From an uncultured Bacteroidales bacterium (lineage in GTDB: Bacteria > Bacteroidota > Bacteroidia > Bacteroidales > P3), in contig ONGA01000004.1 of the NCBI GenBank assembly GCA_900317285.1, positions 20,584 to 84,583 of the forward strand: 64,000 bases of DNA, written 5' to 3'. The notes under the pieces are model-generated. The model made no database searches, was not told the origin of the DNA, and was given only the letters and a program-made list of their open reading frames with translations. Positions 48,251 to 56,628 of the stretch are shown one piece after another (the stretch's first letter is position 1; each line of letters starts with the position of its first letter). A program made the translations under genes and the position numbers.

Positions 48251-49657
48251 TTAGAATTGACTGGAAAGCCATCGCCAAATGTCGTTGCCGTTGGCGAGAA
48301 CCATGAGTGCCAAGAGAAGAACCATACCCACTGTCTGCGCATAGGAGAGGAACTTGTCGGAAGGTTTTCTGCGGGTGACTATCTCCCAGAGGGTGAATAG
48401 GATATGCCCACCATCGAGTCCCGGAATGGGGATAATGTTCATGAAAGCGAGGATAAGCGCCAGGAGAGCAGTGAGGTTCCAGAACGACTGCCAGTCCCAG
48501 TAGTCGGGGAAGAGACCCGCCATGGAACCGAAGCCGCCCAAGTTCTGCACACCACCGGGGGCGAAGAGCATCTTGAGGCTGGAGACATAGGTGGCAAGGG
48601 TTTCCCAACCGTGGCTAATGCCTGCGGGGAAAGCCTCAAAGAAGCGGAAGTCGATGTGCCTGATCATCCCCGGGAAGAGCCTGGAGAAATCGTTCTCGCA
48701 CTGGACACCAAGTTTGCCGGCACTGGAGACGGTGACGGGCAACGAATCGAGACGACCGTCGCGATAGAATCCCACCATGATTTCCTGTCCAGCGTGATTG
48801 GTAAGTTCCATGGTAATGTCCTGGAAGATGTTCATCGGTTTGCCGGCAATGCTCACCACGCTGTCGCCCGCCTGCATGCCCGCCTTCTCGGCCGGGGAGC
48901 CTGCGATGAAGCTCTTGACCAGGAAAGGAGTACGGGGCATCATGAGACTCTTGACACGCTGCTGGTTGACCTTGTCGGCGAGATGACCGCTAAGGGTGAT
49001 GACAGCGGTAGAGTCGCCACGACGGACGGTGACCTTGCGGGCGTTGCCGAGGAGGAGTTCGCGGTTGGCGGCGGAATAGTCGTCGACAACAGAATCGTCG
49101 ATAGCATAGATGATGTCGCCCTGCTGGAAGCCCTCGTCGAGCATCACCTGGTGGTAGTGGAATCCGTAGGTGGCATTGTGCATGGGAAGCTCATCCTTGC
49201 CCCAATGAGCGAAGATGGCACCGTAGAGGAGGAGTGCCGTGACGAAGTTTACCAGCACGCCGCCGGAAATGATGCAGAGGCGCTGCCAAGCGGGTTTGGT
49301 GCGGTATTCCCAAGGCTGCGGTTCTGCCTCGAGGTCTTTGGCATCCTTGGTTTCGTCAATCATGCCAGCAATGTCGCAGTAGCCGCCCAGGGGAATCCAT
49401 CCGAGGCCCCAGAGGGTGTTGTCCTGGTCTTCGGGACGGAGGTTCTTTTCGTCCCAGCTGTCGGGGGTGGTGGCATTGAACCAAAGGAAATGCCACTTGC
49501 CGTCGAACTTTTTGGCTTTGAGGATGGAGAACTTGTAGTTGAAGAAAATATAGTACCTGCGCACGCGCGTATGGAAGAGCTTGGCAAAAAGGAGATGCCC
49601 AAACTCGTGCGTGGCGACAAGGATAGTAAGGCTGAGAATCAGTGCAATCCAGTTCAT
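48251..49657 (-). CDS. rseP: RseP-family site-2 protease
   Basis: An intramembrane zinc protease of 468 residues that cleaves membrane-bound regulators such as anti-sigma factors. The first helix carries HEFGH at residues 17-21, and the C-terminal helix carries the LDG motif (PIPGLDGGHILFTL). A PDZ pair occupies the periplasmic middle (about residues 170-380; EGFQQGDIIYAIDD and AEKAGMQAGDSVVSIAG). It lies between dxr and lptF/G on the minus strand, an arrangement common in Bacteroidota. There is a 31-base gap from dxr. Confidence 0.94.
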   Translation of the reverse strand: MNWIALILSLTILVATHEFGHLLFAKLFHTRVRRYYIFFNYKFSILKAKKFDGKWHFLWFNATTPDSWDEKNLRPEDQDNTLWGLGWIPLGGYCDIAGMIDETKDAKDLEAEPQPWEYRTKPAWQRLCIISGGVLVNFVTALLLYGAIFAHWGKDELPMHNATYGFHYHQVMLDEGFQQGDIIYAIDDSVVDDYSAANRELLLGNARKVTVRRGDSTAVITLSGHLADKVNQQRVKSLMMPRTPFLVKSFIAGSPAEKAGMQAGDSVVSIAGKPMNIFQDITMELTNHAGQEIMVGFYRDGRLDSLPVTVSSAGKLGVQCENDFSRLFPGMIRHIDFRFFEAFPAGISHGWETLATYVSSLKMLFAPGGVQNLGGFGSMAGLFPDYWDWQSFWNLTALLALILAFMNIIPIPGLDGGHILFTLWEIVTRRKPSDKFLSYAQTVGMVLLLALMVLANGNDIWRWLSSQF

Positions 49658-49688
49658 GAGTGCTTTAATGTGTTAATTCGTTAATGTT

Positions 49689-50837
49689 TTAAATTTTTCC
49701 CTTGCTCCTAATCTCCTTGTCTGTGGAGAGCAGGTCGTCGAGGGTGGGATTGGGGATGAAAGGAGCCGTCTGCATGGTCTGCTCGACAAAGTCGGCGATG
49801 CCGAGGAAACCGATGCGGCCGTCGATGAATTGCTGCACGGCAACCTCGTTGGCGGCATTCATAATGCATGGCATGTTGCCACCCTGACCAATGGCACGGT
49901 AGGCAAGGTCGAGACAGCGGAAGGTGTCGCGGTCAGGGCGCTCAAAAGTAAGGTTGGGATACTTGGCAAAATCCAGACGCGGGAGATGGCTCTCGATGCG
50001 TTCGGGGAAGGAGAAAGCATACTGGATGGGAGTCTCCATAGTGGGGATGCCGAGTTGCGCCTTGACGCTACCGTCGACAAACTGCACCATGGAATGCACC
50101 ACAGACTGCGGATGGACGACGACCTCTATATCGTTAGCTTCGACACCGAAAAGCCATTTGGCTTCGATGACCTCGAGACCTTTATTCATGAGCGTGGCGG
50201 AGTCGATGGTCACCTTGCGCCCCATGCTCCAGTTGGGATGGTTGAGTGCCTGCTCGAGAGTGACCGATGCGAGGTCGGCGCGTGTACGGCCACGGAAAGG
50301 ACCTCCCGAGGCCGTGAGAAGAATCTTGTCGACGCCGGAAGACTCGCCCATGAGGCACTGGAAGATGGCTGAATGCTCGCTGTCGACAGGCAGGATGGGT
50401 ACACGATGGTGCTGCGCGGCGGCGGTGACGATGCTGCCGGCGACCACCATGGTTTCCTTGTTGGCGAGCGCCACGGGCTTGCCACATTCAATGGCATGGA
50501 GCGTGGGTCGCAGACCAGCAAACCCGACGATGGCGGCAAGCACCATGTCGATGCTCTCCATCTCCATGAGGTCGACCATAGAGGAGACTCCTGCGAAGAC
50601 CTTGATGCCTTTGGGCGACAAAGCTTCCTGGACGGTGGCATATTTGGATTCGTCGGCAATGACGACGGCGTTGGGGTCGAACTCCAGAGCTTGCTCTATA
50701 AGGAGAGCGGCATTGCTGCCGGCGCAGAGCACCTCGACCGAAAAGAGGTCGCGATGGCGACGGATGACGTTGAGCGCCTGTGTGCCTATCGAACCTGTGG
50801 AACCCAATATGGCTATTCTTTTCATCTGAGAGTTCAA
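49689..50837 (-). CDS. dxr: 1-deoxy-D-xylulose-5-phosphate reductoisomerase
   Basis: Commits DXP to the non-mevalonate isoprenoid route, making MEP with NADPH. The 382-residue protein has the NADPH motif GSTGSIGTQAL (residues 11-21 of this start), AVVIADESKY, the metal/substrate region LPVDSEHSAIFQCLMGES and TIDSATLMNKGLEVIEA. Its ATG at 50837 overlaps the M23 gene stop (ATGA), which favours this start; MKRIAIL at 50825 is the alternative. It sits in the M23-dxr-rseP-lptF/G run. Confidence 0.95.
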   Translation of the reverse strand: MNSQMKRIAILGSTGSIGTQALNVIRRHRDLFSVEVLCAGSNAALLIEQALEFDPNAVVIADESKYATVQEALSPKGIKVFAGVSSMVDLMEMESIDMVLAAIVGFAGLRPTLHAIECGKPVALANKETMVVAGSIVTAAAQHHRVPILPVDSEHSAIFQCLMGESSGVDKILLTASGGPFRGRTRADLASVTLEQALNHPNWSMGRKVTIDSATLMNKGLEVIEAKWLFGVEANDIEVVVHPQSVVHSMVQFVDGSVKAQLGIPTMETPIQYAFSFPERIESHLPRLDFAKYPNLTFERPDRDTFRCLDLAYRAIGQGGNMPCIMNAANEVAVQQFIDGRIGFLGIADFVEQTMQTAPFIPNPTLDDLLSTDKEIRSKGKI

Positions 50838-51742
50838 AATGAGATGTATTCTTCGGGGTTGACGGGGGTGCCGTTGACCCAGATTTCAAAATGGAGGTAG
50901 GGACCCTGCTCGCGGAAACCTGCATTGCCCACATAGGCTATGGGCTCGCCAGCACGGACGGCATCGCCCTGATGCTTGAGGAGCGAGCCGTTGTTGCGGT
51001 AGAGGGTGACGACATTGCCGGGATGCTGGATGGCGATGACATAGCCTGCATCGGCGGTGAAGCTGGCAGAGACGACGGTGCCGCTGTAGGCGGCGTTGAC
51101 GGTCTGGTTGGTGGAGCCCGAAATGTCGACTCCCAGATGGCGGGCGGAGGATTCGTATTTCTTGAGAATCTTACCCTTCAGGGGAGGGAAGAAGAGGTGG
51201 TTGACGGCAGAGACATTCTCGACGACGGCAGTGTTCTGGGCCGAAGCGACGCGCACCTGGTAGCGGTTGTCCTCGCGTTCCACGTCCTCGCGGAGGAGAC
51301 TGTCTTCCACAGAACGGCGGTAGACGGCGGCGAGCTGCTCGAGGGTGACAGTGCTGTCGTTTTTCAGTTCCTCGACCTCGCTGCCCATCTCCTCGCCACT
51401 GAGCACGCCACGGATGGTGTTGAGCATCCACTCCTGGTTGGCGACCTGTACCTCGAGGGAGTCTATGGTGCGCGCATTGGCGTAGGTCTGCTCCACCATG
51501 CGGATGTCGGTGTAGCCCGGAATGAACTCGCGCAAGGGGGTGAAGGCGATGAGGACGGTGGTGAGGATGATGAAGATGATGACGGTGATGCCGACGGTGA
51601 CAAAGAGGTTGATGCCCGACAGCTGGAAGGAGAATTTCTCCTTGAAGGTGTCGGTATCCATCACGACGAAGCGGTGCTTATGCTTGATGACGTCGGACAG
51701 GGGATAGCTTTTGAGCTGGAGCCACCACTCGTTGATCTTCAT
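50834..51742 (-). CDS. M23-family membrane-anchored peptidase-like protein
   Basis: A 302-residue inner-membrane protein with one N-terminal transmembrane segment (about residues 45-67), a charged helical/coiled middle (about 75-175) and a C-terminal LytM domain (about 180-302). The zinc motif HxxxD is present as HLGVD, but the second motif is YLHFEI where active enzymes have HLHFEI, so the first His of the HxH pair is replaced by Tyr. The zinc-binding His remains. It may be a low-activity or regulatory LytM protein like the EnvC/NlpD amidase activators. Coupled to dxr. Confidence 0.87.
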   Translation of the reverse strand: MKINEWWLQLKSYPLSDVIKHKHRFVVMDTDTFKEKFSFQLSGINLFVTVGITVIIFIILTTVLIAFTPLREFIPGYTDIRMVEQTYANARTIDSLEVQVANQEWMLNTIRGVLSGEEMGSEVEELKNDSTVTLEQLAAVYRRSVEDSLLREDVEREDNRYQVRVASAQNTAVVENVSAVNHLFFPPLKGKILKKYESSARHLGVDISGSTNQTVNAAYSGTVVSASFTADAGYVIAIQHPGNVVTLYRNNGSLLKHQGDAVRAGEPIAYVGNAGFREQGPYLHFEIWVNGTPVNPEEYISF

Positions 51743-51766
51743 GCCGCGGGATTATTGAAAAAGGAA

Positions 51767-51798
51767 GGTGGAGAGTGGAGAGACGTCCACTTTCCACC
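51767..51798 (-). terminator. terminator after the PpiD-like gene
   Basis: Thirteen-base stem with one G-T pair (51767-51779 with 51786-51798) and a six-base loop, followed by CTTCCTTTTTCAAT on the minus strand. It lies 26 bases after the stop codon at 51824. Confidence 0.75.
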
Positions 51799-51823
51799 TT
51801 TCATGCTGCTCTAAAGCGTCTGA

Positions 51824-53938
51824 CTAGAAGAATTTGTTACGCTGGTCGACGATGTTGGCTTTCATTCTGAGAATCTGGGTGAGGGAGCGCATCTTGCCGC
51901 GGTAGCCCTGCTCGAGCTGAGCCTTGACGGCATCGGCAGTGGCACCCTCGTGAGGCACTTTGCCGTCGACCTGGACCATGTAGACGCCGTTGGCACCCTT
52001 GACGGGAGCGGTAAGACCGCTCTTGGTGACGGCGATGGCGGACTGGACCTTGGGCTCCATGCCGAAGCGGCCGAGGTAGTAGTCGTTGAAGGCGACGCTG
52101 TCGAGGGTGTCGACGGCGACATTGAGTTTAAGGGCGATGGAGTTGATGTCCTTGCCGGCCTTGACAGCCTCGTCGGCGCGGGCCAGGAGGAGTTCGCCTT
52201 TCTTCTCGAGGCGGACCTGCTGTTCAATCATAGGACGCACCTGGTCGAGGGTGGCGAAGCCTTTCTTGAAGACATCCTTGAGGGCCACGACGACGAACAT
52301 GCCGTCGCACTCGTAGACCTGGTCGGCGACCATGCCGGTCTCGGTCTCCTCGTTGAAAGCCCACTGGACAATCTGACGGGCGTTGGAGATGCCGGCGAGG
52401 TTCTCGCTCATGAGGTTGACGCGGGCGTTGCGGACCTGGAGGTTGCCTTCCTGGGCAGCGGACTCAAAGGCGCTGAGGGTGCGGTTGCGGGAAGCGAACT
52501 GGTGAGCGGTGGAGAAGATGGCGTCGTTGGTGGCCTTGGAGGGGATAATCTCGCGGGTGATGAGGGCGACGCGGTATTTCTTGGTGGCGGGGGTCTTATC
52601 GGTGACTTTCACGACGAGGTAGCCGATGCCACGGGGGTCTTCTTTGACAAAGTAGCTGCCAACGGGGTTGCTGACAAGGTCCTCGTTGAGGAAGCCGTAG
52701 GCACCGTCGGGCTGCCAGTTGATGTCACCCTTGTTGTCGTTCTTCTGGGGGTCGTCGGAGAATTTCTCGAGGGCGGCCTCAAAGGGCATCTTGTTGGAGC
52801 GCAGGAGGGCGAGGACGCTGTCGGCGAGGACTTTTGCCTGGTCGTTGCTGCGGGTGGTGATGCTGGAGCCGGCCTTGCTGTTGAGGATGTAGATGGCGCT
52901 GGCGCGGAGGCTGTCGGGACGGACGGCGGTGGAGAGGACCTTGGCCATCATCCACTCGTTGCCGACGATGGCGGGAGCGATGAAGGTGCCAGCCTCGGCA
53001 GCGGCAATCTGCTCGCTGAGGGGAGCGGCGAAGGAAGAGGATTTGACATAGGAGGAGTCGTAGCTGTGCTCAGACTCGGCGTTGACGAAGAAGGGGATTT
53101 CATCGTTGGGGAGGGTCTGGAACTCTTCCCAGACTTTGTTGACGTCGCTTTCGATCTGAGCGAGGTCTTTCTGGGTGGGGTTGACGGGATAGACGATGAA
53201 CTCGAGGTCGCGCATTTCTTCCATGACGCGGAACTCGGCCTTGTGCTCTTCGTAGTAGTTCTTGTAGTCGGCATCGGCGACGGTGATTTCCTCATCCTTG
53301 ACGCTCTGGTAGGGGAGGGCGGCGATGCGGACGTTGGAGGCCTCGGCGCTGTACTCGGCGATCTTGGCGGCGATGGGCTTGGGCATATAGAGGCCGTTCA
53401 TGATGAGACCAGCGTATTTCTGCTGCTGACGGTCTTTCTTGACGGTTTTTTCCATTTCAACCCAGCGCATGCGGTCGGCGGTGTCGAGCTGGTCGAAGTT
53501 CTCGATGATGCGGTTGACGTAGGCGGCATCGTACTGGCCCGTCTGCGGGTTGGTGAAGTTCTGACGCAGGTAGGGGTGGATGAAGGTGCCGGTGTACATG
53601 TCGGTGACTTCGGCAGCGGTAACCTGGAGACCGAGTTTGGCGGTCTGCTCGCCGAGGAGGGTTTCGTCGATGAAGTTCTGCCAGACCTGTTCGCGGATTT
53701 GGCTCTGGACCTCGGAGGGGATCTGGGAGGCCTGCTGCTGCATCTTGTAGTTGTCTTCCATCTGCTCGACGAGTTCGTCGAAACGCTGGTGGGTCATGAC
53801 GGTGCCGTCGACCTTACCCATGTCGGGAATGCTGCGGTTGTTTTTCGTCAGGTCACCGGCGATGAATGCCAGAATGGCGATACCCACGATAGCCACGGCT
53901 ATCCAGGAGTGCTTTCTAATAGTTCCGATAATTGCCAT
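51824..53938 (-). CDS. PpiD/SurA-type periplasmic peptidyl-prolyl isomerase-chaperone
   Basis: A 704-residue chaperone with one N-terminal membrane anchor (about residues 11-29), a SurA_N-like helical chaperone region with KVDGTVMTHQRFDELVEQM (about 40-240), and a parvulin-type rotamase domain near residues 340-450 (SSITTRSNDQAKVLADSVLALL, FEAALEKFSDDPQKNDNKGD). A second parvulin-like region follows. It assists folding of newly exported proteins. It has its own -7 box at 53996 and terminator at 51767, so it is transcribed alone. Confidence 0.9.
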   Translation of the reverse strand: MAIIGTIRKHSWIAVAIVGIAILAFIAGDLTKNNRSIPDMGKVDGTVMTHQRFDELVEQMEDNYKMQQQASQIPSEVQSQIREQVWQNFIDETLLGEQTAKLGLQVTAAEVTDMYTGTFIHPYLRQNFTNPQTGQYDAAYVNRIIENFDQLDTADRMRWVEMEKTVKKDRQQQKYAGLIMNGLYMPKPIAAKIAEYSAEASNVRIAALPYQSVKDEEITVADADYKNYYEEHKAEFRVMEEMRDLEFIVYPVNPTQKDLAQIESDVNKVWEEFQTLPNDEIPFFVNAESEHSYDSSYVKSSSFAAPLSEQIAAAEAGTFIAPAIVGNEWMMAKVLSTAVRPDSLRASAIYILNSKAGSSITTRSNDQAKVLADSVLALLRSNKMPFEAALEKFSDDPQKNDNKGDINWQPDGAYGFLNEDLVSNPVGSYFVKEDPRGIGYLVVKVTDKTPATKKYRVALITREIIPSKATNDAIFSTAHQFASRNRTLSAFESAAQEGNLQVRNARVNLMSENLAGISNARQIVQWAFNEETETGMVADQVYECDGMFVVVALKDVFKKGFATLDQVRPMIEQQVRLEKKGELLLARADEAVKAGKDINSIALKLNVAVDTLDSVAFNDYYLGRFGMEPKVQSAIAVTKSGLTAPVKGANGVYMVQVDGKVPHEGATADAVKAQLEQGYRGKMRSLTQILRMKANIVDQRNKFF

Positions 53939-53995
53939 TGTGTTGTGTTTGTTTTTTATTATTATTTATTTTTATTTTCTTTATTTTTAAGTGTG

Positions 53996-54003
53996 CAAAA
54001 GTA
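53996..54003 (-). promoter_or_regulatory. -7 box (TACTTTTG) for the PpiD-like gene
   Basis: Minus-strand TACTTTTG followed by CAC. The upstream -33 is TTTT rather than TTTG at a 19-base distance. The leader to the ATG at 53938 is about 50 bases. The rest of the 217-base gap to the deaminase gene shows nothing else. Confidence 0.6.
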
Positions 54004-54155
54004 CAAAGAATTATTTTTGTGGAAAAATTTTTTTTATCCCACGGCATGCCTTCAGTTCGTAAAACACATGGAATCAGGAGGAAACAAGTGTAAAGATTCT
54101 GTGCTGAAAGGGCGGTTTTGCGGCTGCGGAAGGGGTTGGCGGGGGTGCCGTGAGT

Positions 54156-54626
54156 TCAAATTTGGAAGGTGAAGGGGAGGAGGTCAGCGACGCTTTGGAA
54201 GAGGCGCACACGGCCTTCGGCGAGGTAGCAGAGGACACGGAGGGGGTGCTGCTGGAGGCGCTCGTATTCGGCCATGACCTGGCGGCAGGCACCGCAGGGA
54301 GAGGCTTCGCAGAGGGTGCCGCCGGCATCGCATCCGACGATGGCAAGCGCCTGGTAGTCACGCATCTCGGGTCGCTGCGCGGAGGCGGCGAAGAGGGCGG
54401 TGCGCTCGGCACAGAGACCAGAGGGGTAGGCGGCGTTCTCCTGGTTGGTGCCGGTGACCACCGAGCCGTCGGCAAGGCGCAGGGCGGCGCCCACATGGAA
54501 CTGGGAATAAGGGGCATAGGCCGAACGGGAAGCCTCGATGGCACGCTGGAGGAGGTCGCGGTCGGCGGGGTCGAGGAGGTCGGGGGAGTCGACCTCGCGG
54601 TAGTGAATCTGGAGGGTTTTTTCCAT
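54156..54626 (-). CDS. cdd: cytidine deaminase
   Basis: A 156-residue zinc enzyme that converts cytidine and deoxycytidine to the uridine forms in pyrimidine salvage. It has the substrate loop YSQFHVGAALRLADG, the zinc site GLCAERTAL (Cys-Ala-Glu) and PCGACRQVMAE with the other two zinc Cys. The short homotetrameric form is typical of most bacteria. It is a single gene, with the divergent Y-family polymerase gene after a repeat-bearing gap. Confidence 0.94.
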   Translation of the reverse strand: MEKTLQIHYREVDSPDLLDPADRDLLQRAIEASRSAYAPYSQFHVGAALRLADGSVVTGTNQENAAYPSGLCAERTALFAASAQRPEMRDYQALAIVGCDAGGTLCEASPCGACRQVMAEYERLQQHPLRVLCYLAEGRVRLFQSVADLLPFTFQI

Positions 54627-54718
54627 CTGCGGTTTTTGTTTTTTCTATTTCCGATAACGGGAAACAGGTGACATTATTTTGCGGTGGGGAAGGTTTTTTC
54701 AGGGGCGTTTTTGGCGAA

Positions 54719-54837
54719 CATAGGAGGATTTTGGGTGAAATGGTGTCCTATGGTTGTACTACCTTTCTCCTATACTTCTCCTTGAGTTCTCCTATGATGC
54801 GTATATGATGCGTATATGATGCTCCTATGTCGGGGGT
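54719..54837. repeat. CTCCTAT-type dispersed intergenic repeat, copy C
   Basis: About 119 bases between the divergent cytidine deaminase and Y-polymerase genes. It keeps the family order: ACATAGGAGGATTTT, GTCCTATGGTTGTACTACC, TTTCTCCTATACTTCTCC, TTGAGTTCTCCTATGATGCG, and then GTATATGATGC repeated before CTCCTATGTCGGGGG. The start region differs from copies A and B, while the middle is nearly identical. Its last ATG (54827) opens a reading frame into the polymerase gene, which is why that start is suspect. The AT-rich part before it shows nothing else. Confidence 0.87.
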
Positions 54838-54889
54838 CGGAGAAAGGGGGATGGACAATAAAACGGGGGAGGCTGCGTTATGGATAGGA

Positions 54890-56386
54890 ATGCCGACCGA
54901 ACGCACATATATAGCCATCGACCTGAAGTCGTTCTATGCCTCCGTGGAGTGCGTGGAACGGGGGCTTGACCCTCTGACGACGAATCTGGTGGTGGCCGAC
55001 GCCAGCCGGACGGAGAAGACTATCTGCCTGGCGGTGACGCCGACGCTGAAGCAGTATGGGCTGTCGGGACGGTCGCGGCTGTTCGAGGTGGTGCAGCGCG
55101 TGAGGCAGGTGAACAACGAGCGGAGGCGGCAGGCGCCCTACTGGCAGTTCACCGGCGAATCGGCCGACGACACTGAGCTCCAGGCACATCCCGAGCTTGC
55201 CGTCGCCTACCATGTGGCGCCGCCGAGGATGGCATACTACATCGACTACAGCACGCGGATTTTCAGCATTTACATGAAGTATGTGGCTCCCGAGGACATT
55301 CATGTGTATTCGGTCGACGAGGTATTCATGGATGTCACTAACTACCTGGGAACATACAAGATAACGGCTCACGAGCTGGCCCGCCGCATGATAGGGCATG
55401 TGCTCCGCGAGACGGGCATCACCGCCACCGCGGGCATCGGGCCAAACCTCTACCTCTGCAAGGTGGCTATGGACATCGTTGCCAAGCACATACCCGCCGA
55501 CAAAGACGGGGTGAGAATTGCCGAGCTGGACGAGATGAGCTACCGCCGCCAGCTGTGGAACCACCGGCCGCTGACCGACTTCTGGCGCGTGGGGCGCGGC
55601 ATCGCCCGCAAGCTCGAGGCCTGCGGGATGATGACCATGGGCGACGTGGCACGGTGCTCGCTGGACAAGGAGGGTTTGCTGTATAAACTCTTCGGTGTCA
55701 ACGCCGAACTGCTTATCGACCATGCCTGGGGCTGGGAGCCCTGCACTATCGCCGCCATCAAGAGCTACCGCCCAAAGAACAGTTCCTTCAGCTCAGGGCA
55801 GGTGCTTTCGGAGCCCTATCCATTTGATAAAGCGCGCATTGTGATGCGCGAGATGGCCGATGCCATAGCCCTCAAACTGGTGAGCCTGCGCATGGTGGCA
55901 CATCAGGTGGGCATTTTTGTCAATTACGATACAACAAGCTTGAAACAAGGAACTTATGGAGGAGAGGTGGTGAGCGACTATTATGGCCGCCCGGCACCCA
56001 AACCGGCCCACGGCGGAACACAACTCCCCCACCCCACCTCGTCGGCACGCATCATCACCGAGACCGTCATGCAGCTCTTCGACCAGGCGGTGAACCCACA
56101 ACTGCTGGTAAGACGACTAAACATCACAGTAAACCAAGTGGTTGACGAGGAAATGGCAGCCGCCAATACTCCCGCTGAGCAACTCGACATGTTCACCGAC
56201 TACGAGACGGTGGCCCGCCAGCGCGAAGCCGAGCAGAACGCCCTCGACAAGGAACGCCGCATGCAGGAGGCTGTGCTCAGCATCAAACGGAAATTCAACA
56301 AGAACGCCATCCTCAAGGGGATGAACCTCGAGGAGGGTGCCACGGCCCGCGACCGCAACAGCCAGATTGGAGGGCACAAAGCATAG
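54890..56386 (+). CDS. Y-family DNA polymerase (UmuC/DinB-like)
   Basis: A 498-residue translesion polymerase. Catalytic motifs are IAIDLKSFYASVECVERGLDPL (first acidic residue of the palm), VYSVDEVFMDVTNYL with the second acidic pair, AGIGPNLYLCKVAMD, and the little-finger region. It lacks a UmuD-type partner. The ATG at 54827 falls inside the intergenic repeat, so I start at 54890 (MPTERTYIAID), though 54851 (MDNKTG) is also possible. A YolD-like gene follows after 17 bases, as next to UmuC-like polymerases in other bacteria. It is probably induced by DNA damage, but no operator was identified. Confidence 0.9.
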   Translation: MPTERTYIAIDLKSFYASVECVERGLDPLTTNLVVADASRTEKTICLAVTPTLKQYGLSGRSRLFEVVQRVRQVNNERRRQAPYWQFTGESADDTELQAHPELAVAYHVAPPRMAYYIDYSTRIFSIYMKYVAPEDIHVYSVDEVFMDVTNYLGTYKITAHELARRMIGHVLRETGITATAGIGPNLYLCKVAMDIVAKHIPADKDGVRIAELDEMSYRRQLWNHRPLTDFWRVGRGIARKLEACGMMTMGDVARCSLDKEGLLYKLFGVNAELLIDHAWGWEPCTIAAIKSYRPKNSSFSSGQVLSEPYPFDKARIVMREMADAIALKLVSLRMVAHQVGIFVNYDTTSLKQGTYGGEVVSDYYGRPAPKPAHGGTQLPHPTSSARIITETVMQLFDQAVNPQLLVRRLNITVNQVVDEEMAAANTPAEQLDMFTDYETVARQREAEQNALDKERRMQEAVLSIKRKFNKNAILKGMNLEEGATARDRNSQIGGHKA

Positions 56387-56403
56387 ACAAAGCATTGTAA
56401 GTC

Positions 56404-56625
56404 ATGGAATACGAGGATATTATCAATCTGCCACACCATGTGTCGTCGCACTATCCACGCATGAGCATGGAGGGGCGAGCCATGCAGTTTGCTCCCTTTG
56501 CCGCCCTCACGGGTCTGGAAGCAGCCATCCGGCGCGCCGCACAGCACCCCGACGAGCAGGTCTATTTCGATGACGAGATGCTGCAATCACTTTACAATGA
56601 GGATACTGACACTGAAGAAGAATAA
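56404..56625 (+). CDS. YolD-like small protein
   Basis: A 73-residue protein, MEYEDIINLPHHVSSHYPRM, with MSMEGRAMQFAPFAALTG and an acidic tail. The LPHHVS..R..MS...RA.QFAPFAAL pattern matches the YolD-like family, short proteins that lie next to Y-family polymerase genes. Here it follows the polymerase gene by 17 bases and precedes the Dus gene by three, so it is likely cotranscribed with both. Role in translesion synthesis is inferred. Confidence 0.78.
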   Translation: MEYEDIINLPHHVSSHYPRMSMEGRAMQFAPFAALTGLEAAIRRAAQHPDEQVYFDDEMLQSLYNEDTDTEEE

Positions 56626-56628
56626 CCG

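Noticed and set aside
51950-54172. A 740-codon plus-strand frame opposite the PpiD-like gene
   Set aside because: It runs across the promoter region and has a repetitive Gly/Val/Asp composition without any known domain.
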